A program made the position numbers and the translations under genes. The notes below the pieces were generated by a model, which was not told the origin of the DNA, ran no database searches, and saw only the letters and a program-made list of their open reading frames with translations. Of a stretch of DNA of 64,000 bases, positions 27,329-37,814 are shown piece after piece. Origin of the DNA: Nostoc sp. UHCC 0926 (GTDB lineage Bacteria; Cyanobacteriota; Cyanobacteriia; Cyanobacteriales; Nostocaceae); contig NZ_CP117768.1 of the NCBI RefSeq assembly GCF_028623165.1, forward strand, positions 1,674,001 through 1,738,000, written 5' to 3'. Numbering within the stretch: position 1 is the first letter of the stretch; each line of letters starts with the position of its first letter.

Positions 27329-30300
27329 TTAAACAACCACAAAATTGTTGTTGGTTAGTGACAATCCAGCAGATAATTGTGCAAATTTTACCTGATTAAA
27401 TACACCCGTACTGCCATCTTGGTCATAGTACAGCGCACCTGTAATGTTGTCATAGATAAATCGTTGAGCAGTGGTCGTTGCAGATGTTCCGATGGTAAAC
27501 TGACTTTTCTGAAGTGAAGGTGTTGATAACGCGCCACCAAAACCAAAAGCCGATACCTGAATCAGGTCATTAGTGGCGTTGAAGTCATTAATACTATTAA
27601 CGCCGTCATTGTAACTACTGAAGGCAAAGGTATCATTACCGTTGCCACCTACCAGGATATCATTGCCATTGGCACTAGTGAGGGTATCATTCCCATTGCC
27701 ACCGTTGAGGGTGTTACCATAATAATTAGAATTAGAGAAGCCAGAGACGGAGAGATAATCATTCCCATCACCTCCGTTAAGGATGTTTCCACCAGTAGGA
27801 CCATTAACAGTTAAGTAATCGTCACCAGTGCCACCGTTGAGGGTGTTTAAACCGGAGCCGGTTGCTCCATTGGAAAAAGAGGAAAATAGAGAATCATTAC
27901 CATCGCCCCCAGAGAGCAGATTAAAGACATCAAAAGAGTCAGAACCCAAAGAGTTAATACTTAAGTAATCGTCACCAGCGCCACCGTTGAGTGTGTTAGT
28001 ACCTCCACTACCAATGAGAGTATCATTTCCCGCATTACCCCGCAGCAGGTCGTTACCAGTACCGCTATCGAGGTAGTCATTACCTGTACCACCAATGAGA
28101 GTATTATTCCCCGCACCACCGTTGAGGGTGTTATTGCCAGAGGCGTCAAAGGCACTAAGAGAATCATTGCCATCGGCTCCAAAGAGCAGGTTATTGCCTG
28201 TTGAATTGTCAATATTCAATGTATCGTTCCCCGCACCACCGTTGAGGGTGTTAGTGCCTGATGTGGTAAAACTGCGCCCGTAGTAGTCGTTATACTGGAA
28301 CCCAGAGCCGGACAGAGAATCATTGCCATCGCCACCAGAGAGGAGGTTATTCCCAGATGAATAGTCAATATTTAATGTATCATCACCAATACCACCGTTG
28401 AGGGTGTTATTGCCTGATGTGACAGAATAAAAACTTTCATCGAAGTCGTTGCGGTAGTAGCCAGAACCGGAGAGATAATCATTACCATCACCTCCATCTA
28501 GCAGGTTATTGCCTGTTGAATTGTCAATATTCAATGTATCGTCACCAACGCCACCGTTGAGGGTATTCTTGCCAAAAGCGGTGGAGAATCCTGCGTAGTA
28601 GTCAGAGTAGCCAGAGGCTATGAGAGAATCGTTGCCATCGCCACCATTGAGTAGGTTATCGCCTTCTGAAAAGTTAATATTCAATGTATCGTTACCAGCA
28701 CCACCGTTGAGGGTGTTATCGCCTAAAGAGTTAACAACGCCGTATCTGGTAGGATCGCCAGAGGCGGAGAGAGAATCATTGCCATCGCCACCATTAAGTA
28801 GGTTATCACCTTTTGAAGCGTTAACATTCAAGGTATCATTACCAACGCCTCCAGAGAGGAAGTTATGGTCTGTTGAATAGTCAGCAGTCAAGTAATCATC
28901 ATCAGCACCACCGTTAAGGGTGTTATTGCCTGAGGCACCAACGAAAGAGTAGTACTGGAAGCCAGAGACAGAGAGATAATCATTGCCATCGTCCCCAGAT
29001 AACAGGTTATCGCCTGTTGAATAGTCAACATTCAAGTTATCGTCACCAGCACCACCGTTGAGAGTATTATTTCCTGAGGTGTCGCTAGAGGCAAACAGAG
29101 AATCATTGCCATCACCTCCAGACAGCAGGTTATCGCCTTTTGAATAGCTAACACCTAATACATCGTCACCAGCGCCACCGTTGAGGGTGTTATTGCCAGA
29201 GGCAAAATAGACATCTCGTCCATATGTATTGGAGTCGTAGTTGCCAAAGGCTGAAAGAAAATCATTGCCATCGCCCCCAGACAGCAGGTTATCGCCTGTT
29301 AAATCGCTAGCATTCAAGTCAAACATATTCCCCGTACCAGCAACGAGAGTATCATTCCCCGTACCACCAATGAGAGTATCATTGCCCGCACCACCCCGCA
29401 GCAAGTCGTTGCCACTCAAGCCGTCAATTTTGTCATTACCCCCCTGACCATTTATGACATCATCTGATTTGTCAAAGCCATTAACATTGTTGTCGAGGTC
29501 ATTAAAGAAAGTGACTGTGTTTTTGTTGAAGATAGTGCTTTGGGTGGAGTTGGCATTGAAGACATCAAAGCTGTCGATAGGGCTAGTTTGCCCATCAAAC
29601 AGGATATTAGCCAAGTCTACAGTAGCTCCAGTAGATTTACTCAAGTTATCCAGGTTTTCCAAGGCAAAGTTTTGCAGGATGACTTTGGTATTATCCCCTT
29701 CAAAGGTGATTTCCAGATTGTTACCATTCTGCGTAAGCAGTAGATTTACGGCAGTAAAGCCTGCGCCAAGGAATTTTAGGGTGTCCACTTCGGCAATGAC
29801 TTCTGCTGTCGGGTTTGTTCCTTTACCTACGCCATTAAAATCAGTGATGGTATCAGTGTCATACGTGCCGTAGTCGTAGTGGTAAACAAATTTATCCTTG
29901 CCACTGCCACCAGTTAAGGTATTGTTACCCTTGCTAAATGTAATGGTATCATTACCAGCGCCACCATTCAGTAGGTTATTGCCTGTTGAACCATCAACAT
30001 TCAAGATATCGTTACCAGCACCACCATTCAGTAGGTTATTGCCTGTTGAACCATCAACATTCAAGATATCGTTACCAGCACCACCGTTGAGGGTGTTATT
30101 GCCTGAGGCATAATTGTAGTCGTAGTAACCAGAGGCAAAGAGAAAATCATTGCCATCGCCCCCAGATAGCAGGTTATTGCCTAATGAATAGTTAACATCC
30201 GAGTTATTGTCACCAATCCCACCAATGCTGTTACTCCTTATACCAGCTACAAGAGTATCATTACCTGTACCACCAATGAGAGTATCATTCCCCGTACCAC

Positions 30301-30943
30301 CCCGCAGCAAGTCGTTGCCACTCAAGCCGTCAATTTTGTCATTACCCCCCTGACCATTGATGACATCATCTGAGTTATCTAAACCCGTAATGTTATTGTC
30401 CAGGTCATTGAGAAAGGTCACCGTGTTCTTGATGCTGATGCTAGTATCAGTGGAGTTAGCATCTAGGACATCAAAACTATCGGTGATGTTAGTTTGCCCA
30501 TCAAACAAGATATTGCCAATACCTGGTCTTGTACTAGAAGCTTTCAGGTTATCTAAGTCTTCTAATTTGAAATCTTTCAGGATGACTTTGGCATATGATA
30601 CCCCTTCAAAGGTGATTTCCAGATTGTTGCTATTCTGTGTGAGCAGCAGATTTCGGGCAGTCAAGCCTGCACCAAGAAATTTTAGGGTGTCCACTTCGGC
30701 AATCACTGCTGCTGTCGGGTTTGTTCCTTTACCTACGCCATTGAAATCGGTGATAGTATCAGTGCCGTTGTTGTAGTTGTAGCTGTAGTTGTAAACAAAT
30801 TTATCCTTGCCACCGCCACCAGTTAAAGTATCGTTGCCCTGGCTAAATGTAATCGTATCATTCCCGGCAAGACCGTTAATTGTGTCTGCGCTATCGCTGC
30901 CCACTAGGGTATCATTACCGTTGGTTCCAATGATATTTGCCAT
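27329..30943 (-). CDS. RTX-like calcium-binding repeat protein 3
   Basis: A 1204-residue protein, the largest and probably oldest family member. It begins [15 protein letters not shown] and has the same modules as RTX protein 1: KDKFVYNYSYNYN..., [25 protein letters not shown], then long runs of [13 protein letters not shown] and [11 protein letters not shown] nonapeptide blocks, a second KDKFVYHYDY module near residue 360, and the C-terminal DTFAFSSYNDGVNSINDFNA ... NNFVVV domain. The composition is Asn/Gly/Asp rich, without cysteine or signal peptide, consistent with type I secretion and Ca2+-driven folding outside the cell. It is divergent from the JAMM peptidase gene, with about 780 bases between the starts. 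Confidence 0.88.
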   Translation of the reverse strand: MANIIGTNGNDTLVGSDSADTINGLAGNDTITFSQGNDTLTGGGGKDKFVYNYSYNYNNGTDTITDFNGVGKGTNPTAAVIAEVDTLKFLGAGLTARNLLLTQNSNNLEITFEGVSYAKVILKDFKLEDLDNLKASSTRPGIGNILFDGQTNITDSFDVLDANSTDTSISIKNTVTFLNDLDNNITGLDNSDDVINGQGGNDKIDGLSGNDLLRGGTGNDTLIGGTGNDTLVAGIRSNSIGGIGDNNSDVNYSLGNNLLSGGDGNDFLFASGYYDYNYASGNNTLNGGAGNDILNVDGSTGNNLLNGGAGNDILNVDGSTGNNLLNGGAGNDTITFSKGNNTLTGGSGKDKFVYHYDYGTYDTDTITDFNGVGKGTNPTAEVIAEVDTLKFLGAGFTAVNLLLTQNGNNLEITFEGDNTKVILQNFALENLDNLSKSTGATVDLANILFDGQTSPIDSFDVFNANSTQSTIFNKNTVTFFNDLDNNVNGFDKSDDVINGQGGNDKIDGLSGNDLLRGGAGNDTLIGGTGNDTLVAGTGNMFDLNASDLTGDNLLSGGDGNDFLSAFGNYDSNTYGRDVYFASGNNTLNGGAGDDVLGVSYSKGDNLLSGGDGNDSLFASSDTSGNNTLNGGAGDDNLNVDYSTGDNLLSGDDGNDYLSVSGFQYYSFVGASGNNTLNGGADDDYLTADYSTDHNFLSGGVGNDTLNVNASKGDNLLNGGDGNDSLSASGDPTRYGVVNSLGDNTLNGGAGNDTLNINFSEGDNLLNGGDGNDSLIASGYSDYYAGFSTAFGKNTLNGGVGDDTLNIDNSTGNNLLDGGDGNDYLSGSGYYRNDFDESFYSVTSGNNTLNGGIGDDTLNIDYSSGNNLLSGGDGNDSLSGSGFQYNDYYGRSFTTSGTNTLNGGAGNDTLNIDNSTGNNLLFGADGNDSLSAFDASGNNTLNGGAGNNTLIGGTGNDYLDSGTGNDLLRGNAGNDTLIGSGGTNTLNGGAGDDYLSINSLGSDSFDVFNLLSGGDGNDSLFSSFSNGATGSGLNTLNGGTGDDYLTVNGPTGGNILNGGDGNDYLSVSGFSNSNYYGNTLNGGNGNDTLTSANGNDILVGGNGNDTFAFSSYNDGVNSINDFNATNDLIQVSAFGFGGALSTPSLQKSQFTIGTSATTTAQRFIYDNITGALYYDQDGSTGVFNQVKFAQLSAGLSLTNNNFVVV

Positions 30944-31723
30944 AACTTTTATCTACCTAAATCGATTTTTTCAGTAACTTCAGTTCTCAACCTGCTGTAA
31001 GTGCTATTTTCAGGCAGAAAAATTCGCCTCAATTTGATGTTTTCGGGAGACTTTATCCGTCACCCTTGAGGAATAGTAATATTTCTGGAAGATTCACCCG
31101 ATGAAAAGGCTTTTACGTAGCATTGAACCTAACTATCTCAAACTATCTAAGTCTTAAGCAATGTACAAATTAATCAGCGTGTGTATTCACGAGCATCGCT
31201 CATTTCAGGCTAAATTAATATCTTTGTTCAGTATAAATCACTGAACAACCATCAAAAAATCTCACAATTGAATGGAATGCCTAAAACTGACCCTTCATAT
31301 TTGGTTTTTTTGCCAATGCCTAAGTCCTACTAGAAGAGAAAATAGTCAACAGTTGACTCTTGCTTGGGAAAGAAATTTTTATGCCCTCCTTGTGGGCTAT
31401 TCTGTATGGGTGTCTAGCTTGAAAATAGAGAACATCTCATCTCAATAGTCTCAAAATAACTACATAGTCTATATCTTACTTAAATGTCTATGCTGAAATA
31501 AACATCTTTGCATATTCTTTACATTCTTGATCAATAAATCTATATATAAATACTGAACTTTGTGTATTCTTCATATTCTTCTAGTCTATAGGCAATAACT
31601 AATTACCCAAACTTGATATAAAGCTTGGCTTGGGCGTGGCTGCAACTATGATCTTGATCGCCTGATAATATCTTAATATTTAAGCAAGAATCGCTATAGG
31701 TTACCAAAATTACAAATGCAGAG
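30944..31723. repeat. Divergent upstream region of RTX gene 3 and the peptidase gene
   Basis: This is related to blocks A and B but more diverged, and it ends at the intact peptidase start; it is probably the parental arrangement. Next to the RTX start it has the conserved AAATCGATTTTTTCAG leader. Next to the peptidase it has GGTTACCAAAATTAC. Confidence 0.65.
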
Positions 31724-32182
31724 ATGATCAGACTGAGCCAAGAACACTTGCAAACCATCCGCACTCATGCCGAAAGCACTTACCCAGACGAGTGTTGCGG
31801 TATAATTTTAGGCTATCTGGCTAATGGAGGCAAAATTGTGGTAGAAGTCATGCCAACAGAAAATGCCTGGAATACAGAAGCGGCTGCTGAGTTTCCAGGG
31901 AAACGTACAGCAGAAAGTAAAAGACGGCAATATACGATCGCACCCGAAGTTATGCTAAAAACACAAAGGGAAGGACGCGATCGCTCACTGAACATTATCG
32001 GCATTTTTCACTCCCACCCAGATCATCCTGCTATCCCTTCAGAATGCGATCGCCTATACGCTTGGCAGGGATACTCGTATATAATAGTTTCCGTCCAAAA
32101 CGGCAAAGCTGGAGAACTCGAAAGCTGGAGCCTTGATGATCATCATCAGTTTCAAGCAGAGGCAATTGAAAATATAATTTAA
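31724..32182 (+). CDS. JAMM/MPN metalloprotease, Mec-type (M67)
   Basis: A 152-residue zinc metalloprotease. The JAMM motif is complete: Glu23 (YPDECCGIILG), then His96-Ser-His98-Pro with Ser106 and Asp109 (HSHPDHPAIPSECD). Prokaryotic relatives such as Mec remove a C-terminal amino acid or peptide from ubiquitin-like sulfur carriers (CysO, ThiS/MoaD-like), releasing the thiocarboxylate end. The next gene, 140 bases downstream on the same strand, is a MoeZ-type E1 enzyme that acts on such carriers, so a joint role in sulfur transfer is likely. The carrier itself is not in the window. Two broken copies of its 5' end lie at 23908 and 27169. Confidence 0.88.
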   Translation: MIRLSQEHLQTIRTHAESTYPDECCGIILGYLANGGKIVVEVMPTENAWNTEAAAEFPGKRTAESKRRQYTIAPEVMLKTQREGRDRSLNIIGIFHSHPDHPAIPSECDRLYAWQGYSYIIVSVQNGKAGELESWSLDDHHQFQAEAIENII

Positions 32183-32322
32183 CGGCTTAGTTTAAAGACA
32201 GTCACTCGTAGCGGTTTTCGCCGCCACCACGGATGAAAACTCGTCTTCCCCACTCTCTATGTCCTATGAAGATACAGTTTTTCGATAGGATTAATATTCC
32301 GCTCTCCCACATGATAACTGCT

Positions 32323-33495
32323 ATGCTCAATCCCAATCTGGATGAAATCCAGTTGACCAAAGATGATTACGAACGCTACTCCCGACACCTGATTTTGCCG
32401 GAAGTAGGACTAGAAGGACAGAAGCGCCTGAAAGCTGCCAGTGTTCAGTGTATCGGTACAGGTGGACTAGGTTCACCACTACTTTTATATCTGGCGGCGG
32501 CGGGTATTGGACGTATCGGGATAGTCGATTTCGATGTTGTCGATACTTCCAACCTGCAACGCCAAGTAATCCACGGTACATCCTGGGTAGGTAAACCCAA
32601 GATTGAATCGGCAAAAAACCGTATTCACGAGATTAACCCCTATTGTCAGGTTGATTTATACGAAACTCGCCTGAGTTCCGAAAACGCCTTGGATATCCTC
32701 CAACCTTATGATATAGTGGTAGATGGTACCGATAACTTCCCCACCAGATATCTAGTTAACGATGCCTGCGTATTGTTGAACAAGCCCAACGTCTACGGTT
32801 CAATTTTACGCTTTGAAGGGCAAGCTAGTGTATTTAACTACAAAGGTGGGCCAAATTATCGTGACCTTTTCCCAGAACCACCACCACCAGGAATGGTTCC
32901 CTCTTGTGCAGAAGGTGGTGTATTGGGAATTTTGCCAGGAATTATTGGTTTAATTCAGGCAACCGAAACTGTCAAAATCATTCTGGGACAAGGTAACACC
33001 TTGAGCGGACGGTTGCTGCTATACAACGCTTTAGATATGAAATTCCGAGAGTTGAAGCTGCGTCCTAACCCGATTCGCCCAGTGATTGAAAAGCTGATAG
33101 ACTACGAACAATTCTGCGGAATTCCACAAGCTAAGGCAGAGGAGGCAAAACAGCAGATGGAAAGTCAAGAAATGACCGTCAAGGATTTGAAGGAATTGCT
33201 GGATAGCGGTGCAAAGGATTTTGTACTGCTAGATGTCCGCAACCCCCATGAGTACGACATTGCTAAGATTCCTGGTTCAGTCTTGGTGCCCTTACCAGAG
33301 ATTGAAAATGGCAATGGCGTTGCTAAGGTGAAGGAAATGTTGAACGGTCACCGCTTAATTGCTCATTGTAAGATGGGCGGGCGATCGGCAAAAGCCCTCG
33401 CCATCCTCAAGGAAGCCGGGATTGTCGGGACGAATGTCAAAGGCGGAATTACCGCTTGGAGTAAAGAAATCGACCCGTCAGTTCCGGAGTATTAA
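32323..33495 (+). CDS. moeB: MoeZ/MoeB adenylyltransferase-sulfurtransferase with rhodanese domain
   Basis: A 390-residue two-domain enzyme. The start at MLNPNLDEIQLTKDDYERYS (32323) is preferred over the frame opening at 32233, because it gives the usual family length and begins at the conserved region. Residues about 10-270 form the ThiF/E1-like domain (GTGGLGSP nucleotide loop, DFDVVDTSNLQRQ, DGTDNFPTRYLVND, and CAEGGVLG with the catalytic Cys). Residues about 285-390 form a rhodanese domain with active Cys349 in HCKMGGRS. It adenylates and thiolates the C-terminus of MoaD/ThiS-like carriers for molybdopterin, thiamine or cysteine synthesis. It is likely cotranscribed with the JAMM gene. 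Confidence 0.93.
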   Translation: MLNPNLDEIQLTKDDYERYSRHLILPEVGLEGQKRLKAASVQCIGTGGLGSPLLLYLAAAGIGRIGIVDFDVVDTSNLQRQVIHGTSWVGKPKIESAKNRIHEINPYCQVDLYETRLSSENALDILQPYDIVVDGTDNFPTRYLVNDACVLLNKPNVYGSILRFEGQASVFNYKGGPNYRDLFPEPPPPGMVPSCAEGGVLGILPGIIGLIQATETVKIILGQGNTLSGRLLLYNALDMKFRELKLRPNPIRPVIEKLIDYEQFCGIPQAKAEEAKQQMESQEMTVKDLKELLDSGAKDFVLLDVRNPHEYDIAKIPGSVLVPLPEIENGNGVAKVKEMLNGHRLIAHCKMGGRSAKALAILKEAGIVGTNVKGGITAWSKEIDPSVPEY

Positions 33496-34047
33496 AAACG
33501 CATCGCTTTCCTTAAAGAGTGGATAAGCGGATGAGGGGTATAAGGGGCAGAGGGCAGAGGAGAGAATAACTAATAACCAATGCCCAATGACGCCAGTTGC
33601 CTCAACGGAGAGAACCTCCGCAACGCACTGGCTCCCCAATGCCCTATTTCCCACCTTCTTATGATAATATTTATGGGTGCAAGTTTGGGTGTTAGCAATG
33701 GTGCAGGGAGCTAATCACCTTTGCCTGCAAGTGTTCTTGGGCTTTGTTGGATCATCTCTGCGTTTATAACTTTAGTAATTTATAACAATTCTTCCTGAGA
33801 TACAATACATCGACACGCGTAGGCGTACCCTGCCGCAGGCATCGCTCGATCTTAAAGTATAGGTGTAGCTTAACCAAAAGCCATTCTATGGGTGAATCTT
33901 CGAGAAATATGACTGTTCGTTAAGAGTCACGGATAAAGTATGCCGAAAACGTCAAATTTCGGCGAGTTGTTTGTGCCCTAAAACAGCACTGATAGCAGGT
34001 TGAGAACTGAAAGTTACTGAAAAAATCGATTTAGGTAGGTAAGAGTT
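33496..34047. other. Spacer with inverted copy of the RTX leader
   Basis: After moeB come low-complexity repeats (33530-33660). From about 33880 the sequence is an inverted, diverged copy of the leader found before the other RTX genes (GGGTGAATCTTCGAGAAATA, then AAAAAATCGATTTAGGTAGG before the ATG at 34048). It marks the fourth, oppositely oriented RTX copy. Confidence 0.7.
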
Positions 34048-34849
34048 ATGGCAAATATCATTGGAACCAACGGTAATGATACCCTAGTGGGCAGCGATAG
34101 CGCGGACACAATTAACGGTCTTGTTGGGAATGATACCATTATACCTAACGGGAACGAGACCTTAACTGGTGGCGGTGGCAAGGATAAATTTTTTGTTTAC
34201 GACTACAACTACTACGGCAACTATGGCACTGTTATCATCACTGATTTTGATGGCATAGGTAAAGGCGTGAATCCCTCGGCAGGAGTAATTGCCGAAGTGG
34301 ATACCCTAAGTTTCCAAGGTCCTGCCTTCACTGCCCAAAATTTGCTGCTCACCCAGAATGGCAACAATCTGGAAATCACCTTTGAAGGGCAATATGCTGG
34401 ATATGCTGGAACCAAAATCATTCTGTAAAACTTTGCCCTGGAAAACCTGGATAACCTCAGTAAATCTACAGGAGCCACTGTAGACTTGGGCAATATAGAG
34501 TTTTATGGAAGGTAATGATACCCTTTATGGAGGAAATGGTACTGATACCTTTGCTTTCAATACTTACAATGAAGGTGTTGATAGTCTTTATGACTTCAAT
34601 GCCACTAATGAACTGATTCAGGTATCGGCCGCTGGTTTTGGTGGCGGGTTATCAATCGGTTCACTTAAGACAAGCCAGTTTACCGTTGGAACATCTGCAA
34701 CGACAAGCAATCAACGATTTATCTATGACAATTCTACAGGTGGACTGTACTTTGACCAAGATGGCAGTGCGGCTGGGTTTACTCAGGTAAAATTTGCACA
34801 ACTTTTAGGCGGTGTGACACTAACGGAAAACAATTTTGTGGTTGTTTAA
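34048..34849 (+). pseudogene. RTX-like protein 4, collapsed copy
   Basis: A plus-strand relic of the RTX family. The first 126 codons ([15 protein letters not shown]... NLEITFEGQ...TKIIL) end at a TAA where paralogues have CAA (KVILQNFALENL), a nonsense change. The frame continues in homology as NFALENLDNLSKSTGATVDL to about 34500. All nonapeptide repeats are deleted, and the C-terminal domain (from [18 protein letters not shown] to NNFVVV, 34505-34849) follows in a shifted frame. Terminal regions therefore survive while the repeat core is gone. It is preceded by the family leader. Confidence 0.9.
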
Positions 34850-34989
34850 TTGTGATTAGCGCTCTGCTCTCATTCTAAGTACGGCTTGCGAGGTACTAAA
34901 AGTAGCACCTTGGATTCGATTGATCAATGCAATTAGTATATGTTGTGTTGGCGTTGCTGATTGCGGTATGAAAATGAGTGGCTTTTCTC

Positions 34990-35034
34990 AAACGCAAAGG
35001 AACGCAGAGAATAACTCTGCGTTCCTTTGCGTTT
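34990..35034. terminator. Perfect 20-bp inverted repeat between convergent genes
   Basis: AAACGCAAAGGAACGCAGAG, a 5-base loop AATAA, and the exact reverse complement. It sits between the RTX relic and the ftsH stop (35053, minus strand), so it may terminate transcription from both sides, although the flanking T-runs are short. Its arms resemble the dispersed GC-rich repeat at 12720-12790. Confidence 0.6.
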
Positions 35035-35052
35035 AAAACCTGACTTTCTTAA

Positions 35053-36921
35053 TTATGAATGAGGTACACGTTTAACTTGACTCAGCAGACTGTGCAGTTT
35101 TTCCCCTTCAATGACTTCTGTTTCTAAGAGTTGAGTGGCGATCGCTTCTAGCAAGTCTCGATTCTCTCTGAGAATATTTAGGGCTTGTTCGTGGGCTGTT
35201 TCCACGATTTCCTTGACTTCACTATCAATAGCTTTGGATGTGTCTTCACTTACCGCCCGCCGGGGATTACTAGCACCATTACCCAGGAACATTGCTTGTT
35301 GTCCTTGTTGGTAAGCCAGTGGCCCTAAGACTTTGCTCATACCATAGGCTGTTACCATCCGTTCTGCCAAGTCAGTTGCTCGTTGCAAATCGTTGGAAGC
35401 ACCTGTTGTAATGCTGTTAAACACAATCTCTTCGGCGGAACGTCCACCTAACAGAGTCGCAATCTGACCCCGTAATTCTTCTTCATTCAGCAAAAAGCGG
35501 TCTTCAGTTGGTAATTGCAGAGTGTAGCCCAAAGCTGCCATCCCACGGGGAATAATCGAAATCTTTTCTACGCGACCGTTTCCTGTTGTTAGCGCCCCTA
35601 CCATTGCGTGACCGACTTCATGGTATGCAACAATCTTTTTCTCAGTCTCGTTCATCACCCGACTTTTCTTCTCTAAACCGGCGACTACCCGCTCAATTGC
35701 TTCGGCGAAGTCTTCTTGAGCAACACTTTGACGGAGATTGCGAGCTGCCAATAATGCTGCTTCATTCACCAAGTTTGCCAAATCTGCGCCAGCAAAACCA
35801 GGGGTACGAGTAGCGATCGCTTTTAGATTGACATCATCTCCTAATTTTACCTTTTGAGCGTGAATCTTGAGAATTGCTTCACGATCAGATAAATCGGGAC
35901 GGTCTACCAATACTTGGCGGTCAAAGCGGCCTGGACGCAGCAATGCAGGGTCTAGTACTTCCGGGCGGTTGGTAGCTGCTAGCACAATTACCGTTGCATC
36001 CCCAGCTGCAAACCCATCCATCTCTGTTAGTAATTGGTTGAGGGTCTGTTCTCGCTCATCGTTACCACCGTAGAAGCCGTTACTGCTACGAGACTTACCG
36101 ATCGCATCTAATTCATCAATGAATACAATACAGGGAGCTTGTTTTTTGGCCTGCTCAAACAAATCCCGCACTCTGGAAGAACCCACACCGACAAACAATT
36201 CTACAAACTCCGAACCAGAGATGCTGAAGAATGGAACTCCTGCTTCTCCTGCTACGGCTTTCGCTAAAAGTGTCTTACCTGTACCTGGAGGACCAACTAA
36301 CAGCACACCTTTGGGAATCCTAGCGCCAATTTGGGTAAAGCGTCCTGGAGTCTTGAGGAAATCCACAATTTCCACTAACTCAGTTTTCGCTTCTTCTACC
36401 CCAGCCACATCTGCAAAGGTGATTTTAGCTGATTCGCCTTCAACATAAACCTTAGCTTTGCTTTTACCAATGGAGAGAACACCTTGGGGGCCACCGCCAC
36501 CACCACCACGGGCGAGAAAGAACTGCCAAATGCCAATAAAAATCAGTGGTGGAATCACCCAACTCAAGAGGGTTGTAATCCAAGTATTCTTAGGTGGAGG
36601 TGTAGCTGCGAACTCAATTCCTTTTTGTTCTAGCAGTTTGGGTAACTCTAAATCGAAGATTGGTGTAGTTGAAAACACCTGGCCCGGCTCGGCATTTTCT
36701 GTTTTTAGTTGGTAAAGGATCTGGTTTTGACCAACGGAAACGCGGCTGACTTCGCCTTCCTGTACTTGATGAATAAATAGACTATAGGGAACGCCAGCAG
36801 GACCAGAAGCAAATAAACCAGGCAAAAATAAATTTAAGAGCAGGAATAGCCCTGATACTGCCAGCAATATATTAGCAATGATCCGAAACCGAGGTGACTT
36901 AGGCTGTTCTTTAATTGCCAT
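35053..36921 (-). CDS. ftsH: FtsH ATP-dependent zinc metalloprotease
   Basis: A 622-residue membrane AAA protease. The ATG at 36921 ([14 protein letters not shown]) is preferred over the TTG at 36936. Two N-terminal membrane helices (about 15-35 and 112-132) flank a thylakoid/periplasm-side domain. An AAA domain follows with Walker A GPPGTGKT (about 200), Walker [11 protein letters not shown] and the second region of homology [17 protein letters not shown]. The zinc site is HEVGH, with His434 as the first ligand. Cyanobacterial FtsH complexes degrade damaged membrane proteins such as photosystem II D1; this paralogue most resembles the FtsH1/FtsH4-like group, but the subtype is not certain. 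No substrate gene is adjacent. Confidence 0.95.
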   Translation of the reverse strand: MAIKEQPKSPRFRIIANILLAVSGLFLLLNLFLPGLFASGPAGVPYSLFIHQVQEGEVSRVSVGQNQILYQLKTENAEPGQVFSTTPIFDLELPKLLEQKGIEFAATPPPKNTWITTLLSWVIPPLIFIGIWQFFLARGGGGGGPQGVLSIGKSKAKVYVEGESAKITFADVAGVEEAKTELVEIVDFLKTPGRFTQIGARIPKGVLLVGPPGTGKTLLAKAVAGEAGVPFFSISGSEFVELFVGVGSSRVRDLFEQAKKQAPCIVFIDELDAIGKSRSSNGFYGGNDEREQTLNQLLTEMDGFAAGDATVIVLAATNRPEVLDPALLRPGRFDRQVLVDRPDLSDREAILKIHAQKVKLGDDVNLKAIATRTPGFAGADLANLVNEAALLAARNLRQSVAQEDFAEAIERVVAGLEKKSRVMNETEKKIVAYHEVGHAMVGALTTGNGRVEKISIIPRGMAALGYTLQLPTEDRFLLNEEELRGQIATLLGGRSAEEIVFNSITTGASNDLQRATDLAERMVTAYGMSKVLGPLAYQQGQQAMFLGNGASNPRRAVSEDTSKAIDSEVKEIVETAHEQALNILRENRDLLEAIATQLLETEVIEGEKLHSLLSQVKRVPHS

Positions 36922-37013
36922 AGATGTTGTTACCAATCCTTAGAATGAAAACTGTTGAGAATGTGACTTTCTGGGAAAGTCGGCATATTTACCATCCGAA
37001 TAGTTGAAGCAGC

Positions 37014-37199
37014 TTATACTGTTTCCAACCAATCAAAAATTTGGGCTAACTGATCCAGTGTTACCAGCCCATACTGCCAGAGGGTCATGGCTAGAAAGTT
37101 GGGGGTCTGCTCACAATGTCGCAAACCAAGAGAAATTGCTCCACTAGAAATACCCAACTCCTCCTCTAAAAAATGCACCAATTGATCTGTAGCTTTCAT
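37014..37199 (-). CDS. DUF2949 family small protein
   Basis: A 61-residue protein beginning MKATDQLVHFLEEELGISSG. The frame stays open upstream to 37280, but this ATG gives the family length and start. The pattern LIxFLxxELGIS...AIxLGLR...LPxxLWQYGLVTLxQLxxIFDWLE is that of cyanobacterial DUF2949 proteins of unknown function. It is probably an all-helical soluble protein. It lies upstream of ftsH on the same strand, 92 bases away. Confidence 0.75.
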   Translation of the reverse strand: MKATDQLVHFLEEELGISSGAISLGLRHCEQTPNFLAMTLWQYGLVTLDQLAQIFDWLETV

Positions 37200-37814
37200 A
37201 GCAATGTTAAACAATGTTAAATAAGTCTTATTTCTGAGAGAGCTTGACTTGTATGATGTAATGTCCAAGCTGCATCGCAAAGTTGTTCAGTTTGTCTTGA
37301 TCGTCAAGGATACTACCACTTCTCATAAATTCTCCTGTTTAGTAATGTTTGCAGTCTTTTTTTATTTATGTAACTAAACTTAACAATTAAATTAATCTTT
37401 GGGAACTAACGAGCAAATACGGTTTACCGTACTCAAAGAATTAAAACCACTCGAAATGAGAGAAAACGCAGAGATTGGAGACGTAAAGATAAATCCCCGT
37501 GTGATGTTCATTTTTCACCAATGATTTCTATCTTTAGATAGATATATACACAATCTGGAAAGTGATGTGTTTATGACGGGTTGTTCAGTGACGTAAAAAC
37601 TTTACCAGAATTACACCTAGCATATTGATACTGCTTAGATATTCATATGAATATCTAATTAAGTCGGTGAGAAAAATTTAATGTATATGAAGAAATATAA
37701 ATTGGAAGTAGAAGTAGGGTGTGTTATGCCGTAGGCTAACGCACCTTGAATTGTTGACGGTGCGGCGCTTGGCGACAAGGCAACGCCCTTCTCCCTTTGG
37801 GAGAAGACTCGCTG
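37200..37814. other. Spacer with AT-rich and repeat DNA
   Basis: About 600 bases. 37281-37680 is AT-rich and may hold the promoter of the minus-strand DUF2949 gene; I see nothing else in it. At 37715-37812 there is a GC-rich repeat cluster (GTGCGGCGCTTGGCGACAAGG; CTTCTCCCTTTGGGAGAAG hairpin) that abuts the LCCL fragment. Confidence 0.4.
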
